Origin: Tanticharoenia sakaeratensis NBRC 103193
Lineage (GTDB): Bacteria > Pseudomonadota > Alphaproteobacteria > Acetobacterales > Acetobacteraceae
DNA: 64,000 bases
Reading direction: 5' to 3'
Assembly: GCF_000963885.1 (NCBI RefSeq)
Contig: NZ_BALE01000012.1
Span: 62,001-126,000, forward strand
Shown here: positions 38,047 to 47,458 of the stretch, one piece after another
How the letters are laid out: the number at the start of each line of letters is the position of its first letter
Numbering within the stretch: position 1 is the stretch's first letter
Notes under the pieces: model-generated
Told to the model about the DNA's origin: nothing
The model's database searches: none
Seen by the model: the letters and a program-made list of their open reading frames with translations, nothing else
Made by a program: the position numbers and the translations under genes

Positions 38047-39239
38047 TGATCCTGTGCGGAAGCGTCGGTTGCCGCCGCCGTATGCGCGACTTCCGCACGG
38101 CGCGGCAGCAGCAGGACCATGCGTCCGCCGGCATGCAGATTGCCTGCGACAGCCTGTGCCTGCGGTCCCCAACCCGTATAGAGATCAGCCCGCCCGGCAC
38201 CGTTGATGTCCGTGCCGAGATCCTGCGCAAGCGTCAGATGGTGCCACGCACCACCCATTCCGCCCTGGGTCGGCAATGTCGTCTCGACCCAGACCGGCAG
38301 CCCGAGCGGCATGACCGAACGGTCGACAGCCAGGGAGCGCCCGGGCGTCAGATCGATGCCGAACGCACCTGGCGCGCCTTCGGTCGGCCCGACATCATCC
38401 AGGCGTCGGAAGAACACGTAGTTCGGATTACGCTCCATCTCGGTGCGCGCCTGATCGGGGTGCGCCGTCAGCCAGTCTCGGATCGTCTGCATCGAGACCT
38501 GATCCGGCGGCAGCTGATTCTCGTCCACCAGCAAGCGCCCAAGCGGCACATAGGGCTGGCCGTTGCGCCCGTCATAGGCAAGGCGCAACGTGGATCCGTC
38601 AGGCAGGACGACCCTGCCCGCACCCTGGATCTGCAGGAAAAACAGGTCGATCGGGCTGGCCAGCCAGACCAGCTCAAGCCCTTGTCCGTCGAGCGCGCCG
38701 GCATCGATCTGCGCACGGGTCGGGAACGGCGCGAACTGACCGTTGACCCATTGCCCGACGACCACCCGTCCGTCTGTCGCATGGGTCCGAACAAGACTGC
38801 GCGGCTTCGCATAGACGGGCGTCTGATACACACCGCCGCGTGTAAGAGCGCCGCGCACTTCCGGTTCGAAATAGCCGGTATAGCGGGCATCGGCTTCAAC
38901 CTCGTAGGGCGCGAACCACGTCTCGATCAGCTGCCGTGCGGCAGCGCGTCCCGGCTGCACGGCAGCTATCGCGGCACAGGCACCCGACCAGTCGGACGAA
39001 GTCGTGCCCGTGTGGACGATCGAAGGGTCGCCGCCGAGACGCGTGGCAGGCGGCAGACGCGCAAGATGCGCGCACTGGGCCCGGAGCATGGGGATCATCG
39101 CCTCCGGCGACTCGTCCGACCAGCCGTTGAGCTGCGCGTAATCGACCGGCTGGAGCGAAAGCGGCTGCGACGTCTGGGAACAGGCGGCGAGCAGTCCGAT
39201 GACGGCAAAGGCGAATCGTTTGGGGATACGGATCATCAA
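38043..39239 (-). CDS. mltA: Membrane-bound lytic murein transglycosylase A
   Basis: A 398-residue lipoprotein (lipobox LLAAC, Cys 20) of the MltA family, which cleaves peptidoglycan to anhydromuropeptides at the outer membrane. Seen: TGYFEPEVRGALTR, PIDLFFLQIQGAGRV, and the 3D domain with AQDLGTDINGAGRADLYTGWG carrying the catalytic aspartate. Two ATGs begin the frame (39239, 39236). It follows the Tim44-like gene and overlaps the methyltransferase start by four bases. Confidence 0.96.
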   Translation of the reverse strand: MMIRIPKRFAFAVIGLLAACSQTSQPLSLQPVDYAQLNGWSDESPEAMIPMLRAQCAHLARLPPATRLGGDPSIVHTGTTSSDWSGACAAIAAVQPGRAAARQLIETWFAPYEVEADARYTGYFEPEVRGALTRGGVYQTPVYAKPRSLVRTHATDGRVVVGQWVNGQFAPFPTRAQIDAGALDGQGLELVWLASPIDLFFLQIQGAGRVVLPDGSTLRLAYDGRNGQPYVPLGRLLVDENQLPPDQVSMQTIRDWLTAHPDQARTEMERNPNYVFFRRLDDVGPTEGAPGAFGIDLTPGRSLAVDRSVMPLGLPVWVETTLPTQGGMGGAWHHLTLAQDLGTDINGAGRADLYTGWGPQAQAVAGNLHAGGRMVLLLPRRAEVAHTAAATDASAQDQ

Positions 39240-39317
39240 TCGACAGGATGTGGCGACAGGAAGAGGCGGTGAAGTACCACCTTCATGCGGCCTTCGCCAG
39301 ACCAGGAAACACGCGCG

Positions 39318-40022
39318 TCAGGCCGCCCGCGCGCTCGCCAGACGCCACAGCGATTCCGGCGCGTCGGGTCCGGTCAGACGCTCGAAACGCCACAGATCGG
39401 AAAATTCCGTCACGGCGTCCGTGCCCGACACCGGCTGGTTGTCCGCGCCGTTCAGCAGGCTGATCTGCTGGGAGACGATCCGGACATCCACGGTCGCGAC
39501 CGGCAGGGCGCGGCTGTCCTCGGCCGCCGGACGGGAAAGCGCGGCGTCGTCGATCGCCATGCTCAGGATGCCGCGAATTTCGCTGCGCTGTGTTTCGCCG
39601 GCCGCCTCGCGCGCGGAGATGGCCGAGTCGAAGGCAGCGTAGGCATCATTGGTCAGAAAGCGACGCAGCCGGTCACGATCGCCCTGGGCAAAGGCCACGA
39701 CGACAGTCCGGAACGTGCCCGCGGCCTCACGCAGGAAGGTCGATGCATCGAAATGGCGGTCGAGCTTGCCGATCTCCGTCAGAACCTGACCGATGCGGGT
39801 CGAAGGCGTGGGAATTTCAAAAGCGGGATCAGGCTGACTTTCCAGGGCCGGGCGGACCGGCTGCGGACGCGGCCGCGCATCGACTGGCATCGATCGGATC
39901 GCCACCACCGGCTGGGCGCCGCCACGCCGTCCGAGAACGGTGCGCAGTCGCCAGCCCAGCGCCACCGCTATGCCCGCAAAGACGACGATATCAATCGGAA
40001 AGTTGTGGAGCATGTCGGTCAT
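39318..40022 (-). CDS. Tim44-like domain protein
   Basis: A 234-residue protein with an N-terminal membrane segment (about residues 6-23, after MTDMLHNFPID) and a Tim44-like/TimA domain (about 85-230: LREAAGTFRTVVVAFAQGD, YAAFDSAISAREAAGE, WRFER near the end). Homologues sit next to mltA and smr and opposite fxsA-secB in alphaproteobacteria. Role in the membrane is not established, though the relation to mitochondrial Tim44 is clear. ATG 40022 is used; ATG 40013 also possible. Confidence 0.9.
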   Translation of the reverse strand: MTDMLHNFPIDIVVFAGIAVALGWRLRTVLGRRGGAQPVVAIRSMPVDARPRPQPVRPALESQPDPAFEIPTPSTRIGQVLTEIGKLDRHFDASTFLREAAGTFRTVVVAFAQGDRDRLRRFLTNDAYAAFDSAISAREAAGETQRSEIRGILSMAIDDAALSRPAAEDSRALPVATVDVRIVSQQISLLNGADNQPVSGTDAVTEFSDLWRFERLTGPDAPESLWRLASARAA

Positions 40023-40983
40023 CGGTCGGGCCACGGCAGAAGAGTGAAAAAGGCAAGCGGAACGGACAGAACATGCTGTCGCTCCCGCCGCGAAGCGCAT
40101 CCCACACATATGGTGTAGACCATGGGCTCACAACGTTGCATCGGCCGGAATACCGCGATGATGCCGAAAATATGTCGTCGCAGGAGGTGGTCACGCTGTC
40201 AGTGATCCTCGCATGAAGCCGAGTGGCGGCTTCTCTGATTAGCCCTGTCACGCATCGAGGCAGACTGGCGCTATTTCGACCGTGGTACCGACTCGTCAAT
40301 CCTGCCGCGCAGCGGGTTTCGGCGCTCATGCCGCCGGGCGCCGGTTCGCTTTCCTTCGCCCATCCAGGTTGCGTCCGGTGGCAAACACGCTCGATCGCAT
40401 GTCCTGAGGTGCGACCGGCTGACGATGGTCAGGGTGCCGATGAACGTTTGACCGAGAATATCTCTGCTTCGCACCGTCATGCGGATCCGGGCGTTCAAAC
40501 GAGCCGAATATTCTCGTCGCTGTGCCGATTGGTCATCGAACGGCCTGCTGATCCGGGCACGATCCGCCGGACATGATTACGGGGCGCCGCCATCTTGTCC
40601 TCTTCCTGGACGGATGCTGCCTTCCGGACGTCGCTCCACGGAAAATCCGGAGAAATTCGAAAGTCTGGATTGCCGGTCATCGGTGCATCTGCGGAATCCG
40701 CATGCGTCGCCCGTCACGAAGGCGGACCGTACCCGATCGAAGGGCGAACTTTGCGTCCGATGGAGGTTCGCAGACGTTGTGGCGGCACTTCCCCGCCCAG
40801 GCGTTGCCCGCCTGACGACGGCCGGCGCGCACCGAGATCCGGCACGTTTGAGACGCCACAAAGCGTCTTCCCCCGGTTGGCTGGGGGCGAACGGCGTGCT
40901 ACCGCGCTGCACGATGTTACGAGCGGGTGCGATCCGACGCGCGCGCTCCGCAGGCCCGTCATTTCGAGAAAGCTGATCAGACG
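40023..40983. other. 961-bp region without a supported gene
   Basis: Longest gap in the window. Open frames on both strands have no protein-like character, and the fxsA gene often found here in relatives is absent; no hydrophobic frame is seen. It must contain the secB promoter and that of the Tim44-like gene. No transposase, tRNA or strong hairpin was recognised. A decayed gene or an unrecognised RNA is possible. Confidence 0.5.
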
Positions 40984-41493
40984 ATGTCCGAGACCAATCC
41001 CGCCAACGACGCCGGTGCGCCCCCCGCCCTGCCATTGAACATCAACCTTCAGTACACGAAGGACCTGTCCTTCGAGGTGCCGCTGGGTGCCGCGATCTTC
41101 GCGACGCTGCGCACGGCGCCGCAGATCGGCGTGAACATCGACGTTCAGGCGAATCGCCTCGAAGAAAACGATCCGATCTTCGAAGTCGCCCTCGCCGTGC
41201 GCGCCGAGGCGACCGAGACGCCGGAGAAGGAAGGCGCCACGGGCCGCACCGTGTTCATCGCGGAGCTGACCTATGCTGCGGTCGTGACGCTGGGCAATGC
41301 GCCGCAGGAGCTCGTCGAGCCGATCCTGCTCGTCGAAGTGCCGCGTCTGATCTTCCCGTTCGTTCGTGCGATCATGAGCGACGTGACCCGTGACGGCGGC
41401 TTCCCGCCGGTCGTCCTGCAGCCGATCGACTTCGTCGCGCTGTGGCAGGCCAAGCGCGCCCAGCAGTTCCCCGCACCCGCCGGGAACGCCTGA
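40984..41493 (+). CDS. secB: Protein-export chaperone SecB
   Basis: A 169-residue cytosolic tetrameric chaperone that keeps preproteins unfolded for SecA. Conserved stretches: LNINLQYTKDLSFEVP, AELTYAAVV, LLVEVPRLIFPFVRAI, GGFPPVVLQPIDFVALW. ATG 40984 begins MSETNP; the frame is open upstream without conservation. A strong terminator follows. Confidence 0.97.
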   Translation: MSETNPANDAGAPPALPLNINLQYTKDLSFEVPLGAAIFATLRTAPQIGVNIDVQANRLEENDPIFEVALAVRAEATETPEKEGATGRTVFIAELTYAAVVTLGNAPQELVEPILLVEVPRLIFPFVRAIMSDVTRDGGFPPVVLQPIDFVALWQAKRAQQFPAPAGNA

Positions 41494-41526
41494 TCACGCT
41501 GCGTCCCCGACCGGGGGGGCGCGCGC

Positions 41527-41564
41527 AAAAAGGGCCTGCGGCACAATGTGCCGCAGGCCCTTTT
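41527..41564. terminator. Bidirectional terminator between secB and the hydroxylase gene
   Basis: Stem AAAAGGGCCTGCGGCAC with GTGCCGCAGGCCCTTTT, three-base loop, A and T runs on both sides, so it serves both convergent genes. Confidence 0.92.
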
Positions 41565-41594
41565 GTTTTGTCCGGCCGTAATCTCGCCGGGCGG

Positions 41595-42347
41595 TCAGGC
41601 CTGCCGGGCATCCAGTCTCTTGCGGATGTCCTGGACGAAGCGCGAATACCGCACGCCCCACATGAAAACGCGCAGGACAGCGCGGGCCGGCCAGCGACAG
41701 GGACGCCTCACCTGCAGAAGTAGAATGTACCGGGGGGCGGACGTGTTGTTCCAGACCGCATGGTTGTAGGTGTCATCAAACAGGATCGTTCGACCGTCTT
41801 CCCAGGGAATGACGCGCAAGCCCTCCGGCGTCTCGAACTGGATCCAGCAGTGTTCCCTGTCCTGCGGAACCTTCAGGGCCAGATGGAAGGTCAGCAGCCC
41901 CTTCGTCATGCCGCGATGTCGTGGAATATGGCATCCCGGTTCGAGAACCGAAAAAGAGGCCGTCACAAGATCCGGAATACTGTCGATCAGGCTGGCCGTC
42001 GTCGGAACGCGCGCGCGATTTTCCCGACGCCGGTATCCGTAGCCTTCAAGGAAATAGGACCTCCAGCGGCGGTCGGCTGCGATGCGTCCATGATCGGGCG
42101 AAATATCGCCAAGCGATGGAATGTCTGCCGCACGAATGGCAATGGCTTCGGCGCGAATGGATTGCCAGTTTGCACGGATCATTTCGATCCACGGCAGATC
42201 GCGCTCCGAGAATATCGCTCGGTCCGGCAGCAATGCATAATGCATGACGAAGCGGTCGAGGTTGTCCCGCAAACCCTTGGTCAGATGATAGATCGTCTTC
42301 TTCTTCGTCAGGCCGGCGTCCTTGCGCCGCATGGCCTTCAGTATCAA
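41595..42347 (-). CDS. Aspartyl/asparaginyl beta-hydroxylase family protein
   Basis: A 250-residue 2-oxoglutarate- and iron-dependent oxygenase. The iron and co-substrate motifs are IPRHRGMTKGLLTFHLAL and ILFDDTYNHAVWN. Bacterial members include LpxO (lipid A hydroxylation) and protein hydroxylases; the substrate here is open. The start is TTG 42347, because GGAGGG lies eight bases upstream; ATG 42332 has a poorer site. A basic C-terminus (RRPCRWPARAVLRVFMWGVRY) may associate with the membrane. Confidence 0.85.
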   Translation of the reverse strand: MILKAMRRKDAGLTKKKTIYHLTKGLRDNLDRFVMHYALLPDRAIFSERDLPWIEMIRANWQSIRAEAIAIRAADIPSLGDISPDHGRIAADRRWRSYFLEGYGYRRRENRARVPTTASLIDSIPDLVTASFSVLEPGCHIPRHRGMTKGLLTFHLALKVPQDREHCWIQFETPEGLRVIPWEDGRTILFDDTYNHAVWNNTSAPRYILLLQVRRPCRWPARAVLRVFMWGVRYSRFVQDIRKRLDARQA

Positions 42348-42599
42348 CTTTTGTCCCTCCCCGACGTGCCGTCTCGTGGAGGCGCACTGTCAACATTCGG
42401 TCCCGCATGAAATGCGGGCATCGAAATGTTCACCCGATCAGCGCAGTTTCGGAACCCTTGGGCAGTATATTCGTGTGTGACCTAGGTATTCGCAAAACCC
42501 GTTTGACATCAGCGCACGAAAAGGTTCCGACACCGCAACCCCTCTATGTACGGGCATCGGTCGAACCGGAATGAATGTATCGCCTCTCGGGCGTGCAAG

Positions 42600-43322
42600 T
42601 CAGGGCCGAGACAGGGCATCGAGCATGGCCGCGGCATCCGGCCGCACCGCAACACGGATACCGGCCCAGGAACGAGCCGCCAGTTCCAGCGCCACCGGCC
42701 CAGATATTGCAATCGCCTGCGCGCGACGCAGGCTTGCCTCATCGGCGTCAGATGCGGCGCCTACGAAAGCACGCGCCGTGGCCGCAGAGAAAAACAGGGC
42801 CGCAGCCGGGGCCGCAGCCCATGCAGCCATCGCATCACCCGGAAGGTGGGCCACGGGCCGAGCCGCATACCCGACGCGACGGATGACGTGAAATCCTGCC
42901 CGACGCAGTGACCGCGCCAATCCCAGCCCCTCTCCTGCCCCCGACATCAGGACAAGACGACTGCCACGTTCCAGAGCCGATTCGATCCGGACACGCAAAT
43001 CCTCGGCGTTGCCCGATGCACTTTCGACACGCGAAAATCCTGCGGCGCGTGCCCGGTTCGCAGTGCGATCCCCGACAGCAAAGAGCAGCATCCCGGCATC
43101 TATCGCACCGTGCCGCATAGCGGCGGTCAAAGCCGGGACGGCCTGCCCGCTCGTCATCACGACGGCATCAGGCACGTGTGCGGGAAAAGACGGCGTGCGG
43201 AACGAGACGCGCAGGAGCGGACAGGCGATCGGTTCGAATCCAGCAGCGCGGACGGCCTCCACCGTCTCCGTCAGGCCCGGTTCAGGACGGGTGACGAGAA
43301 CACGGGGGCCAATGGCACTCAC
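42600..43322 (-). CDS. hemD: Uroporphyrinogen-III synthase
   Basis: A 240-residue enzyme that cyclises hydroxymethylbilane to uroporphyrinogen III. The sequence is weakly conserved, as usual for HemD, but RVLVTRPEPGLTETVEAVRAAGFEPI and LFFSAATARAF are recognisable. Start is GTG 43322, overlapping the hemC stop as GTGA, so hemC and hemD are translated together. Confidence 0.92.
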   Translation of the reverse strand: MSAIGPRVLVTRPEPGLTETVEAVRAAGFEPIACPLLRVSFRTPSFPAHVPDAVVMTSGQAVPALTAAMRHGAIDAGMLLFAVGDRTANRARAAGFSRVESASGNAEDLRVRIESALERGSRLVLMSGAGEGLGLARSLRRAGFHVIRRVGYAARPVAHLPGDAMAAWAAAPAAALFFSAATARAFVGAASDADEASLRRAQAIAISGPVALELAARSWAGIRVAVRPDAAAMLDALSRP

Positions 43323-44386
43323 ACAGGTTCGACGTCCGCGAAGATATCGGCAGGCGAGTCGGCCCGCAGGCTGTGACCAAGCTCGGTCCCGAGCCTGCGT
43401 GCGTCGCGCGCGGGGCCGCTGACACGCCGGCGCAGCAGGAAAGAGCCATCTTCACGTGCGACAAGACCGTCCAGCGTCAGCATCTGGCCGCTCGGATCGA
43501 GCTGCGCATGACCGCCGATCGGCGTGCGGCAGGACCCATCGAGCTCCGCCAGCAGCGCCCGCTCGGCCGTCGACACTGCACGGGCGACAGGGTCTTCGAT
43601 CGCCGACAGAAGCTCGCGCAATTCAGCATCGCTTTCGCGCACGGTCACGCCGACGATGCCCTGACCGGCCGCCGGCACCATGATATCGGGCGCCAGCACG
43701 ATATCCGCGCGGTCCTCCATGCCGAGACGCCGCAATCCGGCGAGGGCCAGCATGGTCGCGTCGCAGACACCGGAGGCAAGCTTGTCGAGCCGTGTCTGGA
43801 CGTTTCCGCGCAGAAGGCAGAAACGCAGGTCCGGTCGCATGGCCGACAACTGTGCCTGTCGCCTCGTTGACGAACACCCGACGAGAGCGCCTTCGGGAAG
43901 GCTGTCGAGCGGATGTCCGGATCTAGGCGGCACCAGTCCGGGCCGCAGGATCAGCGCATCACGTGCATCCTCGCGACGCAGCGTGCAGGCCAGCACGAGG
44001 CCGGGCGGCAGTGTCGTCTCGAGGTCCTTCAGGCTGTGAACCGCAAAATCGATCCGCCCTTCCGCCAGGGCCTCATGGATTTCCTTGGAAAACAGCCCCT
44101 TGCCACCGATATCGGCCAGACGCCGCCCGAGCTCGCGATCGCCCGTCGTGTTGATCTGGTGTTCCTGAAATGCGCCCATATCGCGCAGCACCGGGCAGAA
44201 CCGCGTCAGCCGCGTCAGGAATGCCCGCGTCTGCACCAGCGCGAGCGGCGACCCGCGCGTGCCGACACGTAGCGGCAGGGTATGCCGCGGGCTCGCACGA
44301 TGGCTCGCCAGTCGCCCGACGGCACCGGCCGCGACCTGCTGAAGACGAGTGGAGAGGATGAAGGGCTGCGGATCGCGGGCGGTCAT
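43319..44386 (-). CDS. hemC: Hydroxymethylbilane synthase
   Basis: A 355-residue porphobilinogen deaminase. Core motifs: LRVGTRGSPLALVQT, FSKEIHEALAEGRID, VHSLKDLETTLPPGL, LLRGNVQTRL, and LDGSCRTPIGGHA, where Cys carries the dipyrromethane cofactor. The conserved core begins at residue 38, so there is an unusually long N-terminal extension or the true start is downstream, though no good alternative codon is seen. Divergent from tsaD with 93 bases between starts. Confidence 0.96.
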   Translation of the reverse strand: MTARDPQPFILSTRLQQVAAGAVGRLASHRASPRHTLPLRVGTRGSPLALVQTRAFLTRLTRFCPVLRDMGAFQEHQINTTGDRELGRRLADIGGKGLFSKEIHEALAEGRIDFAVHSLKDLETTLPPGLVLACTLRREDARDALILRPGLVPPRSGHPLDSLPEGALVGCSSTRRQAQLSAMRPDLRFCLLRGNVQTRLDKLASGVCDATMLALAGLRRLGMEDRADIVLAPDIMVPAAGQGIVGVTVRESDAELRELLSAIEDPVARAVSTAERALLAELDGSCRTPIGGHAQLDPSGQMLTLDGLVAREDGSFLLRRRVSGPARDARRLGTELGHSLRADSPADIFADVEPV

Positions 44387-44479
44387 GGCAACGCTTCGTA
44401 GCGCATCGCGCGCCCTTGGGAAATCGGCCTTGGAGCAGAAGGGGTTCGCGCCGACGCATGCGTGTTATAGAGCCACCGC

Positions 44480-45547
44480 ATGAGCCATGGTTTCAGACCT
44501 GCCCCGGTGCTTGCGATCGAGACGTCCTGCGACGACACGGCGTGTGCCGTTCTCGCACAGGACGGAACGGTGCTGGCCGAGCGCGTGGTCTCCCAGACGG
44601 CACACGCGGCACTGGGCGGCGTGGTTCCGGAAATCGCGGCGCGCGCCCATCTGGATGTGCTGCCCGCCCTGACGCGGGCCGTGCTCGGCGACGCGGGGCT
44701 GAACTTGCAGCATCTTGGCGCCATTGCCGCCAGCACAGGCCCCGGCCTGATCGGCGGCCTGATCGTCGGCAGCACGTTTGCCAAGGGCCTGGCGCTCGCG
44801 CGCGGCCTGCCGTTCATCGCCGTCAATCATATCGAGGCCCATGCGCTGACCGCCCGCCTGCCCTCTGTCGCCGGTCCGGGCGGTCTCTCCTTTCCGTATC
44901 TGCTGCTGCTGGTTTCGGGCGGCCACTGTCAGTGCGTGGCCGTTCGCGGGGTCGGCCATTATGAACGTCTCGGCGGCACGATCGACGATGCAGCCGGGGA
45001 AGCCTTCGACAAGGTTGCAAAGATGCTGGGGCTGGGCTGGCCCGGCGGTCCCGCTGTCGAAGCACTGGCTCGCGAAGGCGATCCGGAGGCCGTGGACCTG
45101 CCACGCCCGCTTTACGGCAAGCCCGGCTGCGATTTCTCGTTTTCAGGCCTGAAAACGGCCGTCTCGCGCAAGCTCGAACCATTCGGCAGGGCAGCCCTTC
45201 CGCTGCGCGACGCTGCCGACATGGCGGCAAGCTTCCAGGCCTGTGTCGCGGACATCATGGCCGATCGCGCCGAACACGCGGCCCGGCTCGTTCCCGATGC
45301 GACCGCACTCGTGGTCGCAGGCGGCGTGGCCGCGAACAGCGCCATCCGGCAGGCCCTCGAGGGCGTGGCATCGTCCCGCAACTGGCGCTTTCTCGCGCCG
45401 CCGCTGAGACTGTGCACCGACAATGCCGTCATGGTCGCATGGGCCGCGATCGAGCACCTGCGGGCCCGGGGCGATGCGCCGGACGACCTGACGGTTGCAG
45501 CGCGCCCCCGATGGCCACTTTCTGAAAGTCTGGCACGCACCGCATGA
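44480..45547 (+). CDS. tsaD: tRNA threonylcarbamoyl transferase TsaD
   Basis: A 355-residue ASKHA-fold enzyme that makes t6A37 in ANN-decoding tRNAs. Motifs: [16 protein letters not shown] (metal-binding), [37 protein letters not shown]. It overlaps rlmJ by four bases (ATGA). The tsaD/hemC divergent pair is a standard alphaproteobacterial neighbourhood. Confidence 0.97.
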   Translation: MSHGFRPAPVLAIETSCDDTACAVLAQDGTVLAERVVSQTAHAALGGVVPEIAARAHLDVLPALTRAVLGDAGLNLQHLGAIAASTGPGLIGGLIVGSTFAKGLALARGLPFIAVNHIEAHALTARLPSVAGPGGLSFPYLLLLVSGGHCQCVAVRGVGHYERLGGTIDDAAGEAFDKVAKMLGLGWPGGPAVEALAREGDPEAVDLPRPLYGKPGCDFSFSGLKTAVSRKLEPFGRAALPLRDAADMAASFQACVADIMADRAEHAARLVPDATALVVAGGVAANSAIRQALEGVASSRNWRFLAPPLRLCTDNAVMVAWAAIEHLRARGDAPDDLTVAARPRWPLSESLARTA

Positions 45548-46374
45548 ATTACCGGCACGCCTTTCACGCCGGCAATTTCGCCGACTGCATGAAACATGCG
45601 CTCCTCGTCGCCCTGCTGCAGGCGCTGCAGCGCAAACCCGGTGGCCTGTGCGTGCTCGACACCCATTCGGGGATCGGGGGCTACGACCTGACGAGCGGCC
45701 CTGCCGAACGGACTGGCGAATGGCGTTCCGGCATCGGCGCGCTCCTGGATGCGCCGCCCGATGCGGCCCTGACACCGTATCTTCAGATCGTGCGGAATTT
45801 CGGCGCGCCCGCACGCTATCCGGGCTCCCCTGAGATCGTGGCCTCGCTTCTCAGGCCGCAGGATCGCCTGATCGCGTGCGAACTGCATCCTGAAGATGCT
45901 GCCACTCTGCGCCGCACGATGGGGCGGCGCAGCGGTGTCGCGATCCACGAGCGCGACGGATTTGGCGCCATCCGCGCTCTCCTGCCCCCGGGTGACCTGC
46001 GACGCGGTCTCGTGCTGATCGATCCGCCATTCGAGCGACCGGACGATTTCACGCGCGCCGCGCAGGCACTGGCCACGGCGGCAAAGCGTTTTCCGGGTGG
46101 CGTACTCGCCGTCTGGTATCCGATCAAGCACCGCGCCCCGGTGCGAGCCTTCTTGGCCGAGGTTGAAGCTGCCGGCCTGCGCGATGTGATCACGGCGGAA
46201 CTGCTGCTGCGGGAACCAGTCGATCCGACGCGCCTGAACGGCGCGGGACTTCTGGTGGTGCGCCCACCTTACGGCTTTGCGGAAACCGCGACAGCGATCC
46301 TTGACGCGCTCAGCCGCCTGCTTGCGCCCGATGCGGATGCGTGCTCGGGCGTTTCGCGCATCGTAGACGAATGA
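45544..46374 (+). CDS. rlmJ: 23S rRNA (adenine-2030-N6)-methyltransferase
   Basis: A 276-residue RlmJ protein. It opens with [19 protein letters not shown], the family signature, has the SAM loop [11 protein letters not shown] and the catalytic motif DPPFE. It methylates A2030 of 23S rRNA. Starts inside the tsaD stop. Confidence 0.95.
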   Translation: MNYRHAFHAGNFADCMKHALLVALLQALQRKPGGLCVLDTHSGIGGYDLTSGPAERTGEWRSGIGALLDAPPDAALTPYLQIVRNFGAPARYPGSPEIVASLLRPQDRLIACELHPEDAATLRRTMGRRSGVAIHERDGFGAIRALLPPGDLRRGLVLIDPPFERPDDFTRAAQALATAAKRFPGGVLAVWYPIKHRAPVRAFLAEVEAAGLRDVITAELLLREPVDPTRLNGAGLLVVRPPYGFAETATAILDALSRLLAPDADACSGVSRIVDE

Positions 46375-46390
46375 AAACGGGAAGACGGAC

Positions 46391-47350
46391 ATGAGCGTGC
46401 CCCATATTGCGGTCATCGGCGGCGGCGCCTGGGGGATCGCACTCGCGGCCCAGAGCGCGCGCGCGGGTGCGGCCGTCACACTGTGGATGCGCTCGCCGCC
46501 GCCGCCCGGCACGCGCCGACTGCCGCGCCTGCCGGACATCGAGATCCCGCCCGGCATCACCATCACGCACGAAGTACCCCGCTCGGCCGATCTCGCCCTT
46601 CTGGCAGTCCCGATGCAGACGCTGCGCGACATTTCCAACCGACTTGAGATCAACGCGCCTCTGATCGCATGCTGCAAGGGGATCGAGCGCGAGACGGGTC
46701 GCCTCCCCCTCGACATTCTTGCCGAGACCCGGCCCGGCCATGACCGGGGCATGTTGTCCGGCCCCAATTTCGCAATCGAGGTCGCCCAGGGTCTTCCGGC
46801 GGCAGCTGTGCTTGCCGCCGCCGACCTGACGACGGCGCGCACGATGGCAGCCCTTGTCGGCACGGCCACATTCCGCGTGTATGCCAGCGACGATCCGGCG
46901 GGCGTTCAGCTCGCGGGTGCCGCCAAGAACGTGATCGCGATCGGTGCGGGCGTCGCAATCGGCGCAGGCCTGGGCGAAAACGCCCGAGCGGCCCTGATCA
47001 CCCGGGCGGTGGCTGAAATCGGACGTCTGTCCGAGGCAATGGGCGGTCGGGCGACCACGGTCGCGGGCCTTGCGGGCCTTGGCGACCTGATCCTGACCTG
47101 CACCGGGCGCGGCTCGCGCAACTACAGTCTGGGACTCGCACTGGGCGCGGGCGAACGCCTTGCCGACATCCTCGCCTCCCGCAGCACGGTCGCCGAAGGT
47201 GTTGCGACCGCGCCGGCCCTTCTGGCGCTCGCACGACGCCATCATGTTGCGATGCCGATCGTCGAGACAACCGCGCGTCTGCTGTCAGGCGAGTTCGATG
47301 TCAGCCGCGCGCGAGACCTGCTGCTGGACCGTCCGCCCGCTGTCGAATGA
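46391..47350 (+). CDS. gpsA: Glycerol-3-phosphate dehydrogenase [NAD(P)+]
   Basis: A 319-residue enzyme that makes sn-glycerol-3-phosphate for phospholipids. The Rossmann loop is GGGAWGIALA, the catalytic lysine sits in AAKNVIAI and the substrate region in GLGDLILTCTGRGSRNYSLG. Third gene of the tsaD-rlmJ-gpsA run, 16 bases after rlmJ. Confidence 0.97.
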   Translation: MSVPHIAVIGGGAWGIALAAQSARAGAAVTLWMRSPPPPGTRRLPRLPDIEIPPGITITHEVPRSADLALLAVPMQTLRDISNRLEINAPLIACCKGIERETGRLPLDILAETRPGHDRGMLSGPNFAIEVAQGLPAAAVLAAADLTTARTMAALVGTATFRVYASDDPAGVQLAGAAKNVIAIGAGVAIGAGLGENARAALITRAVAEIGRLSEAMGGRATTVAGLAGLGDLILTCTGRGSRNYSLGLALGAGERLADILASRSTVAEGVATAPALLALARRHHVAMPIVETTARLLSGEFDVSRARDLLLDRPPAVE

Positions 47351-47458
47351 CAGAAAACGACACATGGTCATGAACCGTCATGCCGCTGAACGGTTCTGGT
47401 TGAACCGGCCTGCAGACGCATCCGGTCTTGTTCAAGGTTCAGGAGCGGCGGTTCAGGC

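Noticed and set aside
38047-38172. N-terminal extension of the DNA methyltransferase into mltA
   Set aside because: The extra 42 residues are the antiphase reading of the mltA 3' end; the GTG overlap at 38046 explains the start.
40023-40983. Possible transposase remnant or fxsA gene
   Set aside because: No conserved transposase motif, terminal inverted repeat or hydrophobic FxsA-like frame is visible.
43225-43250. GGTTCGAATCC, a tRNA T-loop-like sequence
   Set aside because: It lies inside hemD coding sequence and no acceptor stem or anticodon arm surrounds it.
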